Program-made: the position numbers and the translations under genes
Part shown: positions 18,570-27,731 of the stretch, piece after piece
Layout: each line of letters starts with the position of its first letter
Numbering within the stretch: the stretch's first letter is position 1
Assembly: GCA_021295155.1 (NCBI GenBank)
Contig: JAJTJC010000036.1
Location: forward strand, 992,001 to 1,056,000
Reading direction: 5' to 3'
Length of the DNA: 64,000 bases
From: Flavobacteriaceae bacterium D16
GTDB lineage: Bacteria; Bacteroidota; Bacteroidia; Flavobacteriales; Flavobacteriaceae
The notes under the pieces: model-generated
Seen by the model: the letters and a program-made list of their open reading frames with translations, nothing else
Told to the model about the DNA's origin: nothing
Databases searched by the model: none

Positions 18570-18689
18570 TTTTTGTTTGTATACTAGATCATAATTGATA
18601 GTGTTTAGTAGATACGGTATTGATGTTTGTCTGAAACTGTAACATTTAATGAGCTTTGATCGTCAAAAGAGAAACATCATCAATCAATC

Positions 18690-20195
18690 ATGTTCAAAGA
18701 ACTACCTAAATCCAGGCCTTTCTTCGTACTGTTAATCACATTTTTTAGCTTTCAATTATTCTTAGCGGGACAGCAATCTTCTTCAGATTCCTATTTTATC
18801 CGTTTTGATAGCGAGGAGAGCAAAATAGTCCACGTAGAGGCCAACCTAACCCTTGAGGATGATACATTGCGAATGAGCGATTACGGGCCAATGCCGGAAC
18901 GATGGCCGGATTATGTTAAAAATCTTGAGGTACGAGATGATGAAGGACAAGTCAGAGCTGTTGAAAAAAAAGAAGCAAAGTGGATTATTGCAAATGCTGA
19001 ACCCGGAGCTTATATCCAATTAAGTTATGACCTGCACATTGATCATGAAGAGATAAACTGGCCCGGAGGAATAGATGGTGTTGCATTTGTCAGGACCTGG
19101 GGAATAATGCTTTCCGGGCGCTCCCTATTTGTGGTTAACGGTTCCGATAAAGAAGACATTAAAGTACAGGTTGAGCTCCCTGATGCATACCAGTTTTCAG
19201 CACCCTGGAATGGGGTGGCAGGGATTCCCAACACCTTTGTAGTAAAAAACCATCTTCAGCTTCAGGAATCGCTCCTTTTTGCAGGAACCCACAAGGAAAT
19301 AATTATGCCAAGAGGAGATTTTAAGCTCAAATTCGTCCTGGGAGGCGAGGAAATCCTGGCGAAGGAAAAGGAGTATGTAGATACCGCAGAGAAAGTCCTC
19401 GATTACTATATTCAATTAATGGGAGGTAATCCTCTTCCCACCCCAGGCAATAATTTATCCACAGCAATGGTGATCATCAATCAATCGGAATCGACGGATG
19501 GTGAGGTTATTGGAAACCACCTGAGCATGTTTATCAATCCTAAGGGCGATATGCAAAACCAAATGATTGGCTGGTTTATGTTTGCCCATGAATTCTACCA
19601 TCTCTGGAATGGGAAAACCCTGAGGTTCCAGGATAGTGAAACTGACTGGTTTAAGGAAGGGGTAACCAGCTATTATACACTTAAAGCATTGAACCAGGTG
19701 GGAATGGTGAATGAAGAGGTTTCAAAAATGATCATGAACAACCTCTTTTATCAGCGATATGTGAATGACAGTGCCTATGGTAAGCTGGCTCCGGCTAAAG
19801 CTGCCTCCGGTTTTGACAAGGACAATCATTGGGGACTGGTCTATGGTGGTGGTTTTTTTGCGGGAGTATGCATGGATATGCAGATTCGTAAGAATACAGA
19901 AAATAAAACCAGCCTTGATGATGTTATGCGAAAGCTTTATCTAGATTTTGGAGGTAAAGACGCCCTTATTGATCAGAATACACTAATCCGGTATGCCAAT
20001 AAACAGGGCAACACTAATTTCAAGACATTCATAGAAACCTATATTGAGGGTACTGCTGCCATGCCCCTGCAGGAATACTTTCCTCATGCGGGCATGCAAG
20101 TGAATCTGGCTGAAGAACAATTGCAGCTCAGCCATATACCTGAGAAGACCGAATTACAACATCAGATCTGGGAAGGATTTTTGGGAAAAAACTGA
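18690..20195 (+). CDS. M61-like zinc metallopeptidase
   Basis: A 501-residue exported protein (signal segment at about 9-27). It carries the gluzincin motif HEFYHLWN at residues 300-307 and the downstream zinc ligand Glu323 in DWFKEGVTSYY. This HExxHxWN...WFxEG pattern is typical of the M61 glycyl aminopeptidase family. The N-terminal 220 residues are beta-rich, as in M61/M1 enzymes. No C-terminal PDZ domain, common in longer M61 proteins, is visible, which explains the shorter length. Probably periplasmic or surface peptide processing; substrate unknown. It appears to be a single-gene unit. Confidence 0.78.
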   Translation: MFKELPKSRPFFVLLITFFSFQLFLAGQQSSSDSYFIRFDSEESKIVHVEANLTLEDDTLRMSDYGPMPERWPDYVKNLEVRDDEGQVRAVEKKEAKWIIANAEPGAYIQLSYDLHIDHEEINWPGGIDGVAFVRTWGIMLSGRSLFVVNGSDKEDIKVQVELPDAYQFSAPWNGVAGIPNTFVVKNHLQLQESLLFAGTHKEIIMPRGDFKLKFVLGGEEILAKEKEYVDTAEKVLDYYIQLMGGNPLPTPGNNLSTAMVIINQSESTDGEVIGNHLSMFINPKGDMQNQMIGWFMFAHEFYHLWNGKTLRFQDSETDWFKEGVTSYYTLKALNQVGMVNEEVSKMIMNNLFYQRYVNDSAYGKLAPAKAASGFDKDNHWGLVYGGGFFAGVCMDMQIRKNTENKTSLDDVMRKLYLDFGGKDALIDQNTLIRYANKQGNTNFKTFIETYIEGTAAMPLQEYFPHAGMQVNLAEEQLQLSHIPEKTELQHQIWEGFLGKN

Positions 20196-20302
20196 TTCTT
20201 CCAAGCAGCTTTTATTGATTGAGCAACTGATAAAATCCTGGGATATCATTTCAATATTTATGGGTGTTTTTCCTTAACTTGAGGGATCAACAAACTGTGA
20301 TT

Positions 20303-21532
20303 ATGAAACTCGATCTTTCCTTTGTCCGTTCCCAATTTCCTGCTTTTTCTGAGCCTTCCCTAGAGGGCTGGGCCTTTTTTGAAAATGCCGGGGGATCCTA
20401 TCCCTGTAAGCAGGTAGTAGAACGACTTACTGATTTTTACACCCAAACTAAGGTACAGCCCTATTATCCCTATCCGGCTTCGGCAAAGGCCGGAGATTTG
20501 ATGGACAGTGCCTACCGGCGTATGGCGGCTTATCTCAATGTAGATTCGTCTGAAATCCATTTTGGTCCTTCAACCACACAGAACGTTTATGTGCTGGCCA
20601 ATGCTATGCGTCCGATGTGGAAAGATGGGGATGAGATCATCGTTTCCTGCCAGGACCACGAAGCCAATGCAGGTGCCTGGAGGCGCCTCGCCCAGCGCGG
20701 GATGAAAGTGATCGAATGGCATGTGGACAAGGAAAACGGAATGCTGGATGTGGAGGTTTTAAAAGGCCTGTTTAGCAGTCGGACAAAAATGTTAGCCTTT
20801 CCGCATTGTTCCAATGTAATTGGGTATATCAACCCGGTAAAAGAAATTAGCAAACTGGCACATGAACATGGTGCACTGTCCGTGGTAGACGGAGTAGGCT
20901 GGGCCCCTCACGGTTTTCCGGATTTAAGAGACTTGGGAGCCGATGTTTATATGTTTTCCTCTTATAAAACCTATGGCCCACACCTGGGGGTTATGTACGT
21001 GAACAAAAATCTTATGGGCAAGCTGGAAAACCAGTCGCACTTCTTTAAAGAAGGCATTCCGAAAAGTATGATTACACCAGCAGGGCCTGATCATGCGCAG
21101 ATTGCCACAATCAACGGGATCCTGGATTATTTTGATGCCTTGTATGAATGCCATTTTGATACAAAGGCGGTTCCTGCCCAACGAAATCAAGCCCTCAACC
21201 GCCTGTTCCGGAAACATGAAGAAACCCTGCAGGAAACCCTGTTGGAATTCCTGCGATCCCGGTCAGATGTCCGAATTGTAGGTCCTGATTCGAATAAAAA
21301 CAGGGCTCCTATCGTAGCCATCCTGCCTAAAAATAAACCGGTCATGAAGGTTTATAATGGCTTGATTCAACATCAACTGATGCTGGGTTATGGTGATTTT
21401 TATGCTGCTAGACCGTTAATGGATATGGATATTCCCAGGGATCCGGGTGTTATACGAATGTCCTTTGTGCATTATACTTCAGCAGATGAAATAAACCAGT
21501 TGATCCGGGGGCTGGAGCAATCTTTGCAATAA
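20303..21532 (+). CDS. Cysteine desulfurase-like aminotransferase (class V, PLP)
   Basis: A 409-residue PLP enzyme of the class V/SufS-like fold. I chose the ATG at 20303 (MKLDLSFVRSQFPAF) over the frame start at 20264, because family members start close to this segment. Visible parts are FFENAGGSYPC near the N-terminus, HFGPSTTQNVYVLANAM, DHEANAGAWRR, VVDGVGWAPHG and the PLP-binding Lys222 in MFSSYKTYGPHLG. Proteins annotated cysteine desulfurase-like with this FENAGG motif are widespread and mostly uncharacterised. Its neighbours (fucosidase, MFS transporter) are not sulfur genes, so a role in amino-compound breakdown is as likely as desulfuration. Confidence 0.8.
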   Translation: MKLDLSFVRSQFPAFSEPSLEGWAFFENAGGSYPCKQVVERLTDFYTQTKVQPYYPYPASAKAGDLMDSAYRRMAAYLNVDSSEIHFGPSTTQNVYVLANAMRPMWKDGDEIIVSCQDHEANAGAWRRLAQRGMKVIEWHVDKENGMLDVEVLKGLFSSRTKMLAFPHCSNVIGYINPVKEISKLAHEHGALSVVDGVGWAPHGFPDLRDLGADVYMFSSYKTYGPHLGVMYVNKNLMGKLENQSHFFKEGIPKSMITPAGPDHAQIATINGILDYFDALYECHFDTKAVPAQRNQALNRLFRKHEETLQETLLEFLRSRSDVRIVGPDSNKNRAPIVAILPKNKPVMKVYNGLIQHQLMLGYGDFYAARPLMDMDIPRDPGVIRMSFVHYTSADEINQLIRGLEQSLQ

Positions 21533-21577
21533 CACGCTAAACTGTTAAACCCCAAAGGATAACAAAGGAACAATATC

Positions 21578-22915
21578 ATGAAATTTAACTTAAAACTTAT
21601 TGTATTATTCCTGTTCTGTGGACTGCTGTCCTATGGCCAGGGGCAGAAAGACTATCAACCATCTCCACAAAATCTGGAAGCCCGACAATGGTTCAAAGAG
21701 GCCAGGTTCGGACTGTTTGTCCACTGGGGGGTCTATAGTATTCTGGGTGACGGAGAGTGGGTGATGAACAACCAAAACATACCGATTGATGCCTATGAAA
21801 AACTGCCGGCCTTTTTCAATCCAATTGGCTTTGATGCTGATGAATGGGTGCAAATGGCGAAAGATGCCGGAATGAAATATATTACCATTACCAGCAGGCA
21901 CCACGATGGTTTTTCCATGTTTGATACCAAAGCCAATACTTATAATATCGTGGACAGTGCGCCTTATGGAAAGGATGTATTAAAAGAATTGGCCGATGCC
22001 TGCAGAAAAGAGGGGATAAAACTATTTTTCTATTATTCGCTGCTGGACTGGCATAACGATGATTATTTCCCTAGGGGCAGGACAGGTAATAATATTCCCG
22101 GAAGGGGTGAGGGCGACTGGAAAAAATATATAGCCTTTATGAAGACCCAGCTTAGGGAACTTTTAACCAATTACGGGGATATAGCGGGTATTTGGTTTGA
22201 TGGACATTGGGATCAAAAACAGTGGGATGGTAAAAGCTTTGGCAAGCTGCAGGTAGATTGGCACTATGATGAAATCTACAAATTGATTCACGATTTACAG
22301 CCACACTGCCTTATTGGTAACAACCATCATTTGGCACCAATTGAAGGCGAGGATTTTCAAATGTTTGAAAAGGATCTCCCTGGAAAGAACACTACTGGTT
22401 GGGGTACTTCGGCAACCGATATTGGTCAATTACCTTTAGAAGTCTGTGAGACTATCAATGGATCATGGGGCTTCAATCTGCAGGACCGAAAGCACAAGTC
22501 CAGGGAAGAACTCATCCACTATATGGTAAAAGCGGCTGGATATGGGAGTAACCTTTTACTAAATGTTGGACCCATGCCCAATGGTAAAATTCAGGATGAA
22601 CACAAAGCATCCCTGAAAGAACTGGGAATATGGATGCGTGAAAACGGGGAAACCATTTATGGTACTTCAGCTGGCCCCATTCCACCCACCGAAAAGAGGG
22701 CATCTACCCAAAAAGGAAAAACCATATACCTGCATATTCTTGATCAGAGCAACAAAGTATTCCTGGAAGATTTTTATCAGCAAATAGAAAATGTAAAACT
22801 CTTCAGGGACAAAACCGTTTTGAAACATCAACAAAATGAATTTGGACTGTTGATCCAGGTTCCTGAAGGCAAAATAGATAAGGCAGATACTATTTTGGAA
22901 ATAGTCTTAAAATAA
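21578..22915 (+). CDS. Alpha-L-fucosidase, GH29 family
   Basis: A 445-residue secreted glycoside hydrolase with signal peptide (residues 1-21, LFLFCGLLSYGQ). The GH29 barrel is shown by RFGLFVHWGVYS, TSRHHDGFSMFDT, FFYYSLLDWH and the catalytic nucleophile Asp208 in GIWFDGHW. It releases terminal alpha-L-fucose, for example from algal or animal glycans. The enzyme lacks the extra C-terminal modules of many fucosidases but has a short beta domain. It lies 45 bases after the PLP enzyme and 4 bases before an MFS transporter, which may import the released sugar. Periplasmic location is likely. Confidence 0.92.
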   Translation: MKFNLKLIVLFLFCGLLSYGQGQKDYQPSPQNLEARQWFKEARFGLFVHWGVYSILGDGEWVMNNQNIPIDAYEKLPAFFNPIGFDADEWVQMAKDAGMKYITITSRHHDGFSMFDTKANTYNIVDSAPYGKDVLKELADACRKEGIKLFFYYSLLDWHNDDYFPRGRTGNNIPGRGEGDWKKYIAFMKTQLRELLTNYGDIAGIWFDGHWDQKQWDGKSFGKLQVDWHYDEIYKLIHDLQPHCLIGNNHHLAPIEGEDFQMFEKDLPGKNTTGWGTSATDIGQLPLEVCETINGSWGFNLQDRKHKSREELIHYMVKAAGYGSNLLLNVGPMPNGKIQDEHKASLKELGIWMRENGETIYGTSAGPIPPTEKRASTQKGKTIYLHILDQSNKVFLEDFYQQIENVKLFRDKTVLKHQQNEFGLLIQVPEGKIDKADTILEIVLK

Positions 22916-22919
22916 AATA

Positions 22920-24221
22920 ATGCTTCACAATAGTAATGAATCACCAGAGCGCCGTATCAAAACCCCCTGGTACTTTCTTGCATTACTCATTTTAGCCGGG
23001 GAGTCTGTATTTATTCTGCCCTTTGTGCTGGCGCGGGTTTTCAGGCCTACGGTATTGCAGGCCTTCGAGTTGGACAATGTAGCCCTTGGTCTTTGTTTCT
23101 CGGTTTACGGTGTGGTGGCATTGGTTTCCTATTTCTTCGGAGGTCCCCTGGCCGATAAATACCCACCCGGGAAACTAATTGCAATCGCCCTTTGGATGAC
23201 TGCACTTGGTGGGTTGGTTTATGCAACTTTTCCCGGTTTTACTGTGCTGCGCATCTTGTATGGCTATTGGGGTTTCACTACAATATTTCTATTCTGGGCT
23301 CCCATGATTAAAGCTACACGGATCTGGGGCGGTACCACTTCCCAGGGCAAGGCTTTTGGGTTTTTAGATGGCGGTCGTGGTCTGGTAGGTGCCTTATTTG
23401 GAATCCTTGGGGTAGTCATCTTCTCCTTTTTCCTTACAATGGAACCTGCCGAGGCAGGGGTTACTGAAAGCAGGGAAGCTTTCCGCTATGTAGTCCTGGT
23501 ATCTTCAGGGATTGTAACTGCAGTTGGGGTATTGGTCTGGTTCTTTTTGAAAATGGACAGGGAGATTGAGAAAAAGGTCCTCCTGGAGCGGATCACCATC
23601 TCACAGGTAAGAGAGGTCTTGCGACTTCCTGCGGTGGGCCTCTTAATGATCATTATCCTTTGCGCTTATACAGGGTATAAGATCACGGATGTGTTTTCCC
23701 TCTATGCCCAGGATGTGATGTTCTACAACCAGGTGGAAGCGGCAAAAGTGGGGAGCTTCCTACTGTTTATCCGCCCGGTGATTGGTGTCTTAATCGGAAT
23801 TCTGGCAGACCGTACACAAACCACCTTATGGTTGCTGATTAGTTTTGGGATAACCTTTATCGGGGCCTTGCTGTTTGCAACCGGAGTCATTTCAGATTCA
23901 ACTACCGTGCTGTTTTTTATATCCATTTTAGTGGTGGCCACCGGCGTATATGCGGCACGATCCCTGTATTTTGCAGTGATGCAAAAAGGCAGGATCCCTT
24001 TGGTTCTGACCGGGACTGCTGTGGGACTTATATCCATCATTGGCTATACCCCGGATATCTTTGCAGGGCCCGCCATGGGCTATCTGCTGGATAGTTCCCC
24101 AGGGGAAGCCGGACATCAGCATGTATTCTGGATGCTAGCTGGTTTTTCTTTGGTGGGAGGTATCGCTGCCTGGTTTTATTATCGCTTGTATGGTAAGCGA
24201 TTTAGCCCCAAAGAATTATAA
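22920..24221 (+). CDS. MFS transporter, probably for sugar or related solute
   Basis: A 433-residue protein with about 12 hydrophobic segments and the MFS loop-2/3 signature GGPLADKYPPGKL near residues 79-91. It follows the GH29 fucosidase with only 4 bases between stop and start, so the pair is almost certainly one transcript. A role in taking up the fucosidase product or another sugar is inferred from this context only. The central loop (residues 205-225, DREIEKKVLLERITIS) is the usual cytoplasmic link between the two six-helix halves. No transporter subfamily could be assigned. Confidence 0.8.
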   Translation: MLHNSNESPERRIKTPWYFLALLILAGESVFILPFVLARVFRPTVLQAFELDNVALGLCFSVYGVVALVSYFFGGPLADKYPPGKLIAIALWMTALGGLVYATFPGFTVLRILYGYWGFTTIFLFWAPMIKATRIWGGTTSQGKAFGFLDGGRGLVGALFGILGVVIFSFFLTMEPAEAGVTESREAFRYVVLVSSGIVTAVGVLVWFFLKMDREIEKKVLLERITISQVREVLRLPAVGLLMIIILCAYTGYKITDVFSLYAQDVMFYNQVEAAKVGSFLLFIRPVIGVLIGILADRTQTTLWLLISFGITFIGALLFATGVISDSTTVLFFISILVVATGVYAARSLYFAVMQKGRIPLVLTGTAVGLISIIGYTPDIFAGPAMGYLLDSSPGEAGHQHVFWMLAGFSLVGGIAAWFYYRLYGKRFSPKEL

Positions 24222-24234
24222 ACATTAAATTTTT

Positions 24235-24369
24235 TCAAAACCCCCTCGGATTATCAATTTTTTTCTCTTGTATGGACAAGGGGGCCTCGTAGGTAGCGCA
24301 ACTCTGAAGCAAGAATAAACCAATCAGGAAAATTGCGATTGATTTGGTCCGCCTATTCCTTTTGCTCAT
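24235..24369 (-). CDS. 44-residue lipoprotein, possibly a remnant of a longer one
   Basis: An ORF of 44 residues: a basic start (MSKRNRRTK), a hydrophobic core and a clear lipobox LLQSC with Cys24, then CATYEAPLSIQEKK. The stretch after the Cys (SCATY.AP.SI.E) resembles the start of longer flavobacterial lipoproteins, so this could be a shortened family member. It is preceded by a full promoter (TTG-N20-TACTTTTG, 24387-24417) only 17 bases from the ATG, which argues that it is expressed. It lies convergent to the MFS gene. Function unknown. Confidence 0.6.
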   Translation of the reverse strand: MSKRNRRTKSIAIFLIGLFLLQSCATYEAPLSIQEKKIDNPRGF

Positions 24370-24386
24370 GATCTAAGTATTTCCGA

Positions 24387-24417
24387 CAAAAGTATTTCTG
24401 AATGGGGCAGGGGACAA
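24387..24417 (-). promoter_or_regulatory. Consensus promoter of the 44-residue lipoprotein gene
   Basis: On the minus strand TTG (24417-24415) and TACTTTTG (24394-24387), with 23 bases from TTG to TA. The same spacing is seen at the rpsP and acyl-CoA dehydrogenase promoters in this window. Transcription would start about 10 bases before the ATG. Confidence 0.7.
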
Positions 24418-24503
24418 TGATCTTTGTCAGGGGATACTCGTTCCAACTTTTTCAAAAGTAAAACCTTCTGATCCTGGCAAGGGCTGATACAACAATCCGG
24501 AAT

Positions 24504-24536
24504 AAAAAGCCCCTCACAAAGGTGAAGGGCTTTTTA
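24504..24536. terminator. Bidirectional terminator
   Basis: AAAAAGCCCCTCAC and GGTGAAGGGCTTTTT form a long stem (with one or two non-Watson-Crick pairs) around AAA, with A-rich left and T-rich right flanks. It lies 75 bases after the stop of the minus-strand M16 protease gene and can serve both strands. Confidence 0.8.
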
Positions 24537-24610
24537 AAGACTAAAGAATGGATACCATTCTGTTAATTCTAATTATTTACTTAATTGACTCAGCATAAAA
24601 CGTATTGCAC

Positions 24611-27439
24611 CTATTTTTCCTCCGGCATAAGGATACCCAAAAAGTAGTTTTCATCCAAATAGGTTTGGGCTACTTCCTGTAGGTCTTCGGGCGTCAATTC
24701 ATTAAGTTTAGCTTCCAGTTTCATGCTGCTTTCCAGGTCGCTGTTTTCCCGTTCCGCTTTTGACAAACTGGACAACCAGAATCTATTGGTTTTTAGATCT
24801 TCTTTATGCTTTACCAAATAGGTCTCTTTAACCTTGGCCATATCTTTTGGGGTAACCCCTTCCTTTTTGATCTTTTCTATTTCCTCCAAAGTAGCAGCAA
24901 TCAATTTATCCACGTTCTCCGGGCCACAGGGAAAACCAATATTGAAAGTCAGGTTAGAGAAAGATAATTTACTTAAACTACCTCTGGCCCCTACACCATA
25001 GACTCCGCCTTCTTCTTCCCGGAGTTTTTCAACTAGTTTAATGGTCAATACTTCTCCAAGGGCTTTTACAGCCATTTCAGTATCACTGTCGTAGGGGATC
25101 TCTTCTTCCCAGGTAAAACTCACATTACTCTTAGGGTCACTTCCTCTATTTATAACGTGTTTCTGATAACTGTCTTTCCTTCTGAATTTTGTTGGGATAA
25201 AGGATTCGTTGCTGTTCAGACCGGGTAAGGAAGCAATATAGGTAGTGGCGTATGTTTTTAATTTTTCTTCATCCACATTACCAACAAAGAAGAAGTGGAA
25301 ATCTCCAGCATCCGCAAACCGCTCCTGATATTTTTCATAAGCAAGATCATAATCGGCAGCGTCCATTTTCTCTGCGGTAGGAAACCCGGTATATCGCGGA
25401 TTACCTTCGTTTCTGAGCTTACCAATTTGGTCCTGGAAGTAAAACTGAGGATTTGCCATCAGGTTACCTAAAAAGCTTTTTTGTTTGGTTATATAAGAGT
25501 TAAAAGCTTCTTTGTCTTTATTGAGTGAAGTAAAGTAGAGATGGACCATTTGAAATAAGGTTTCCAAATCTTTAGGTGCTGCAGAACCATTAAAGCCCTC
25601 TCCAATAGAGCTGATTCGAGGGCGTACACTTACGATTTTACCACTCATAAATTTTCCCATATCGGTTAGTGATAAGCCCCCTATACCTGCTTCCGCAAGT
25701 CCTCCATTGGCAAATGCAGTAGCCATATAATCATTATCACTGTATAAACTGGTACCTCCAGGGCTATAAGCCTCAAATAGTACTTCGTCATTCTTAAAAT
25801 CCGTCTTTTTGTAGGTTACCTTAGCCCCATTACTGAGGGTAAAAGTGGTAAAATCCAGATTTGAATTGGTTTCCGATTTTACAATGGAACCAGGGGCTGG
25901 CATCTTTTCAATAAGATCGGAACGTACGGCCTCGTCCTGATAAGGATTTATCTCCGCCGTTTTCATTGCATCCAACAAGGTTTTTACCTCTTCTTCCGTT
26001 ACCTGATCAAGTCCTTCTTTTTCAGGACCAGTAATCACAATTACACGATTGTCATCATGCAGGAAGTTATTGATGAGGGCTCCAATTTCTTCAAGTGCTA
26101 CACCGGGCAATAAGCGCTTGGTCATGTCAAACTGCCACGCAATACCAGGGATAGGTGAATTATTCAGGTAGTTGTAAACATAGGAGTTGACCATACGGCC
26201 GCTTTCTAACTTATCACGGTCGTTATATTGTTTTTCCAGCCTAGCCAAAAGACTTTTTTTAGCGCGTTCAAACTCGGCTTCCTGAAATCCATAGCGCTTA
26301 ACCCTTTCATTCTCCTCCAAAAGTGCTTTAAGTGCTTTCAATTGTCCATCAGGACTGGTTTGCGCAAAAGATTGGTAAGCATTTTTGGTTCTCGCCAAGG
26401 TGCCTCCATAATATGAAAAGCCAAATATAAAAGGAGGATTGGGACTATTTCGAAGCTCACCCAATCGATTGTTGATCAGGGTAGAAAAAAGGTTCTTAAC
26501 CAAATTTTCGCGAAAATCCTTAACTGTTTTAACCTGAGGTGCTTCAAAATAATCTTTGTAGAGGATTTGTACCCGACTAAAAGCAGCTTCTTTATCCGAC
26601 GCTATGGCAATAAAGGTTTCATCATGATTGGGTAAGGGATAGGCCTCACGTTTTGCAGGGTTTTTGGCTTTTTCGATGTTTGAAAAATGGGTCTTTATTT
26701 TAGACTCCATGGTAGCAACATCCAGGTCCCCTACCGCAACAACCGCCATAAGATCTGGTCTGTACCAGGTTTTATAATAATCCCGAACATCGTCATAAGT
26801 AAAATTCTCCAGATTTTCCTTAGTACCAATAGGAAGTCGTTCTGCGTATTTTGAACCGTACATCATTTTTGGCAGTGTTACCTTTTGCATGCGCTCTTCC
26901 GCCCCAAGTCGCAAACGCAGTTCTTCGAGTACAACTCCGCGTTCCCCATCTATTGCCTCTTCAGACAGGGTGGTGTTATGTGCCCAGTCTTCCAGAATTT
27001 GGAAGCCCTGTTCCAGTTTCTCCGGGTCATCGCTTGGGATGGGCAGAATGTAAACCGTTTCATCAAAACTGGTATAAGCATTCAGGTCAGCTCCAAACTT
27101 TACCCCAATACTTTGCAGGTAATCTACCAGGTCGTTTTTCTCAAAGTTCTTGGTGCCGTTGAAGTTCATGTGCTCCATGAAATGCGCAAGGCCCAGTTGG
27201 CGTTCCGTTTCCATAATAGAGCCGGCATTAACTACCAGGCGAAGTTCAACTTTGTCTTCTGGTTTTCCGTTATTTCTAATGTAATAGGTTAAGCCATTTT
27301 CCAGGGTTCCGACCTTGACATTAGGATCGACAGGGATACTTTCTTCAGGAATAATTGTGGGGCTCAGTCCATCGGTCTGGGCAAAAAGAGTTGAAAGGCC
27401 AACAAAGGCAAAAATAAAGAGTAAAGTAATCTTTTTCAT
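24611..27439 (-). CDS. M16 family zinc peptidase (insulinase/pitrilysin type)
   Basis: A 942-residue secreted protease. The start is set at the ATG at 27439 (MKKITLLFIFAF signal peptide); the TTG 9 bases upstream is unlikely. The inverted zinc motif HFMEH near residue 85 (GLAHFMEHMNFNGT), with the downstream Glu in GERGVVLEELR, identifies the active N-terminal M16 half. The C-terminal half has an M16C-like repeat without the motif, as usual for the family. Such proteins degrade peptides in the periplasm or outer membrane. No operon partner is close: 283 bases separate it from the upstream gene, and a near-consensus TATCTTTT lies before its start. Confidence 0.92.
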   Translation of the reverse strand: MKKITLLFIFAFVGLSTLFAQTDGLSPTIIPEESIPVDPNVKVGTLENGLTYYIRNNGKPEDKVELRLVVNAGSIMETERQLGLAHFMEHMNFNGTKNFEKNDLVDYLQSIGVKFGADLNAYTSFDETVYILPIPSDDPEKLEQGFQILEDWAHNTTLSEEAIDGERGVVLEELRLRLGAEERMQKVTLPKMMYGSKYAERLPIGTKENLENFTYDDVRDYYKTWYRPDLMAVVAVGDLDVATMESKIKTHFSNIEKAKNPAKREAYPLPNHDETFIAIASDKEAAFSRVQILYKDYFEAPQVKTVKDFRENLVKNLFSTLINNRLGELRNSPNPPFIFGFSYYGGTLARTKNAYQSFAQTSPDGQLKALKALLEENERVKRYGFQEAEFERAKKSLLARLEKQYNDRDKLESGRMVNSYVYNYLNNSPIPGIAWQFDMTKRLLPGVALEEIGALINNFLHDDNRVIVITGPEKEGLDQVTEEEVKTLLDAMKTAEINPYQDEAVRSDLIEKMPAPGSIVKSETNSNLDFTTFTLSNGAKVTYKKTDFKNDEVLFEAYSPGGTSLYSDNDYMATAFANGGLAEAGIGGLSLTDMGKFMSGKIVSVRPRISSIGEGFNGSAAPKDLETLFQMVHLYFTSLNKDKEAFNSYITKQKSFLGNLMANPQFYFQDQIGKLRNEGNPRYTGFPTAEKMDAADYDLAYEKYQERFADAGDFHFFFVGNVDEEKLKTYATTYIASLPGLNSNESFIPTKFRRKDSYQKHVINRGSDPKSNVSFTWEEEIPYDSDTEMAVKALGEVLTIKLVEKLREEEGGVYGVGARGSLSKLSFSNLTFNIGFPCGPENVDKLIAATLEEIEKIKKEGVTPKDMAKVKETYLVKHKEDLKTNRFWLSSLSKAERENSDLESSMKLEAKLNELTPEDLQEVAQTYLDENYFLGILMPEEK

Positions 27440-27731
27440 GTGTAACAATTTGTTTGATTTTTAAAACGATCCAAAAGATAAGGAACAAATACCTGTAAGA
27501 AAAATAATGTGAAGTGCTTGCAATTTTCAGTTAAATAAGGGATTGACTATCACTAAGAGCTATTAAGTTTAAAATGAACTAGATAGGAATGTGGCGAGCA
27601 TGGCGTACCAGGATAATGCCTAACAAAAAACATAGAAATATTATGGTTTCCCTACAATGAGGGAATTTTGATAACGCCCATAACCGACTTTACAGAATAT
27701 AATTTTATGCTATTGCTGAAATATGCAACTA

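Noticed and set aside
18655-18672. Palindrome CTTTGA-TCG-TCAAAG before the M61 peptidase as an operator
   Set aside because: It is short, single and has no matching site elsewhere in the window, and no promoter element stands at a defined distance.
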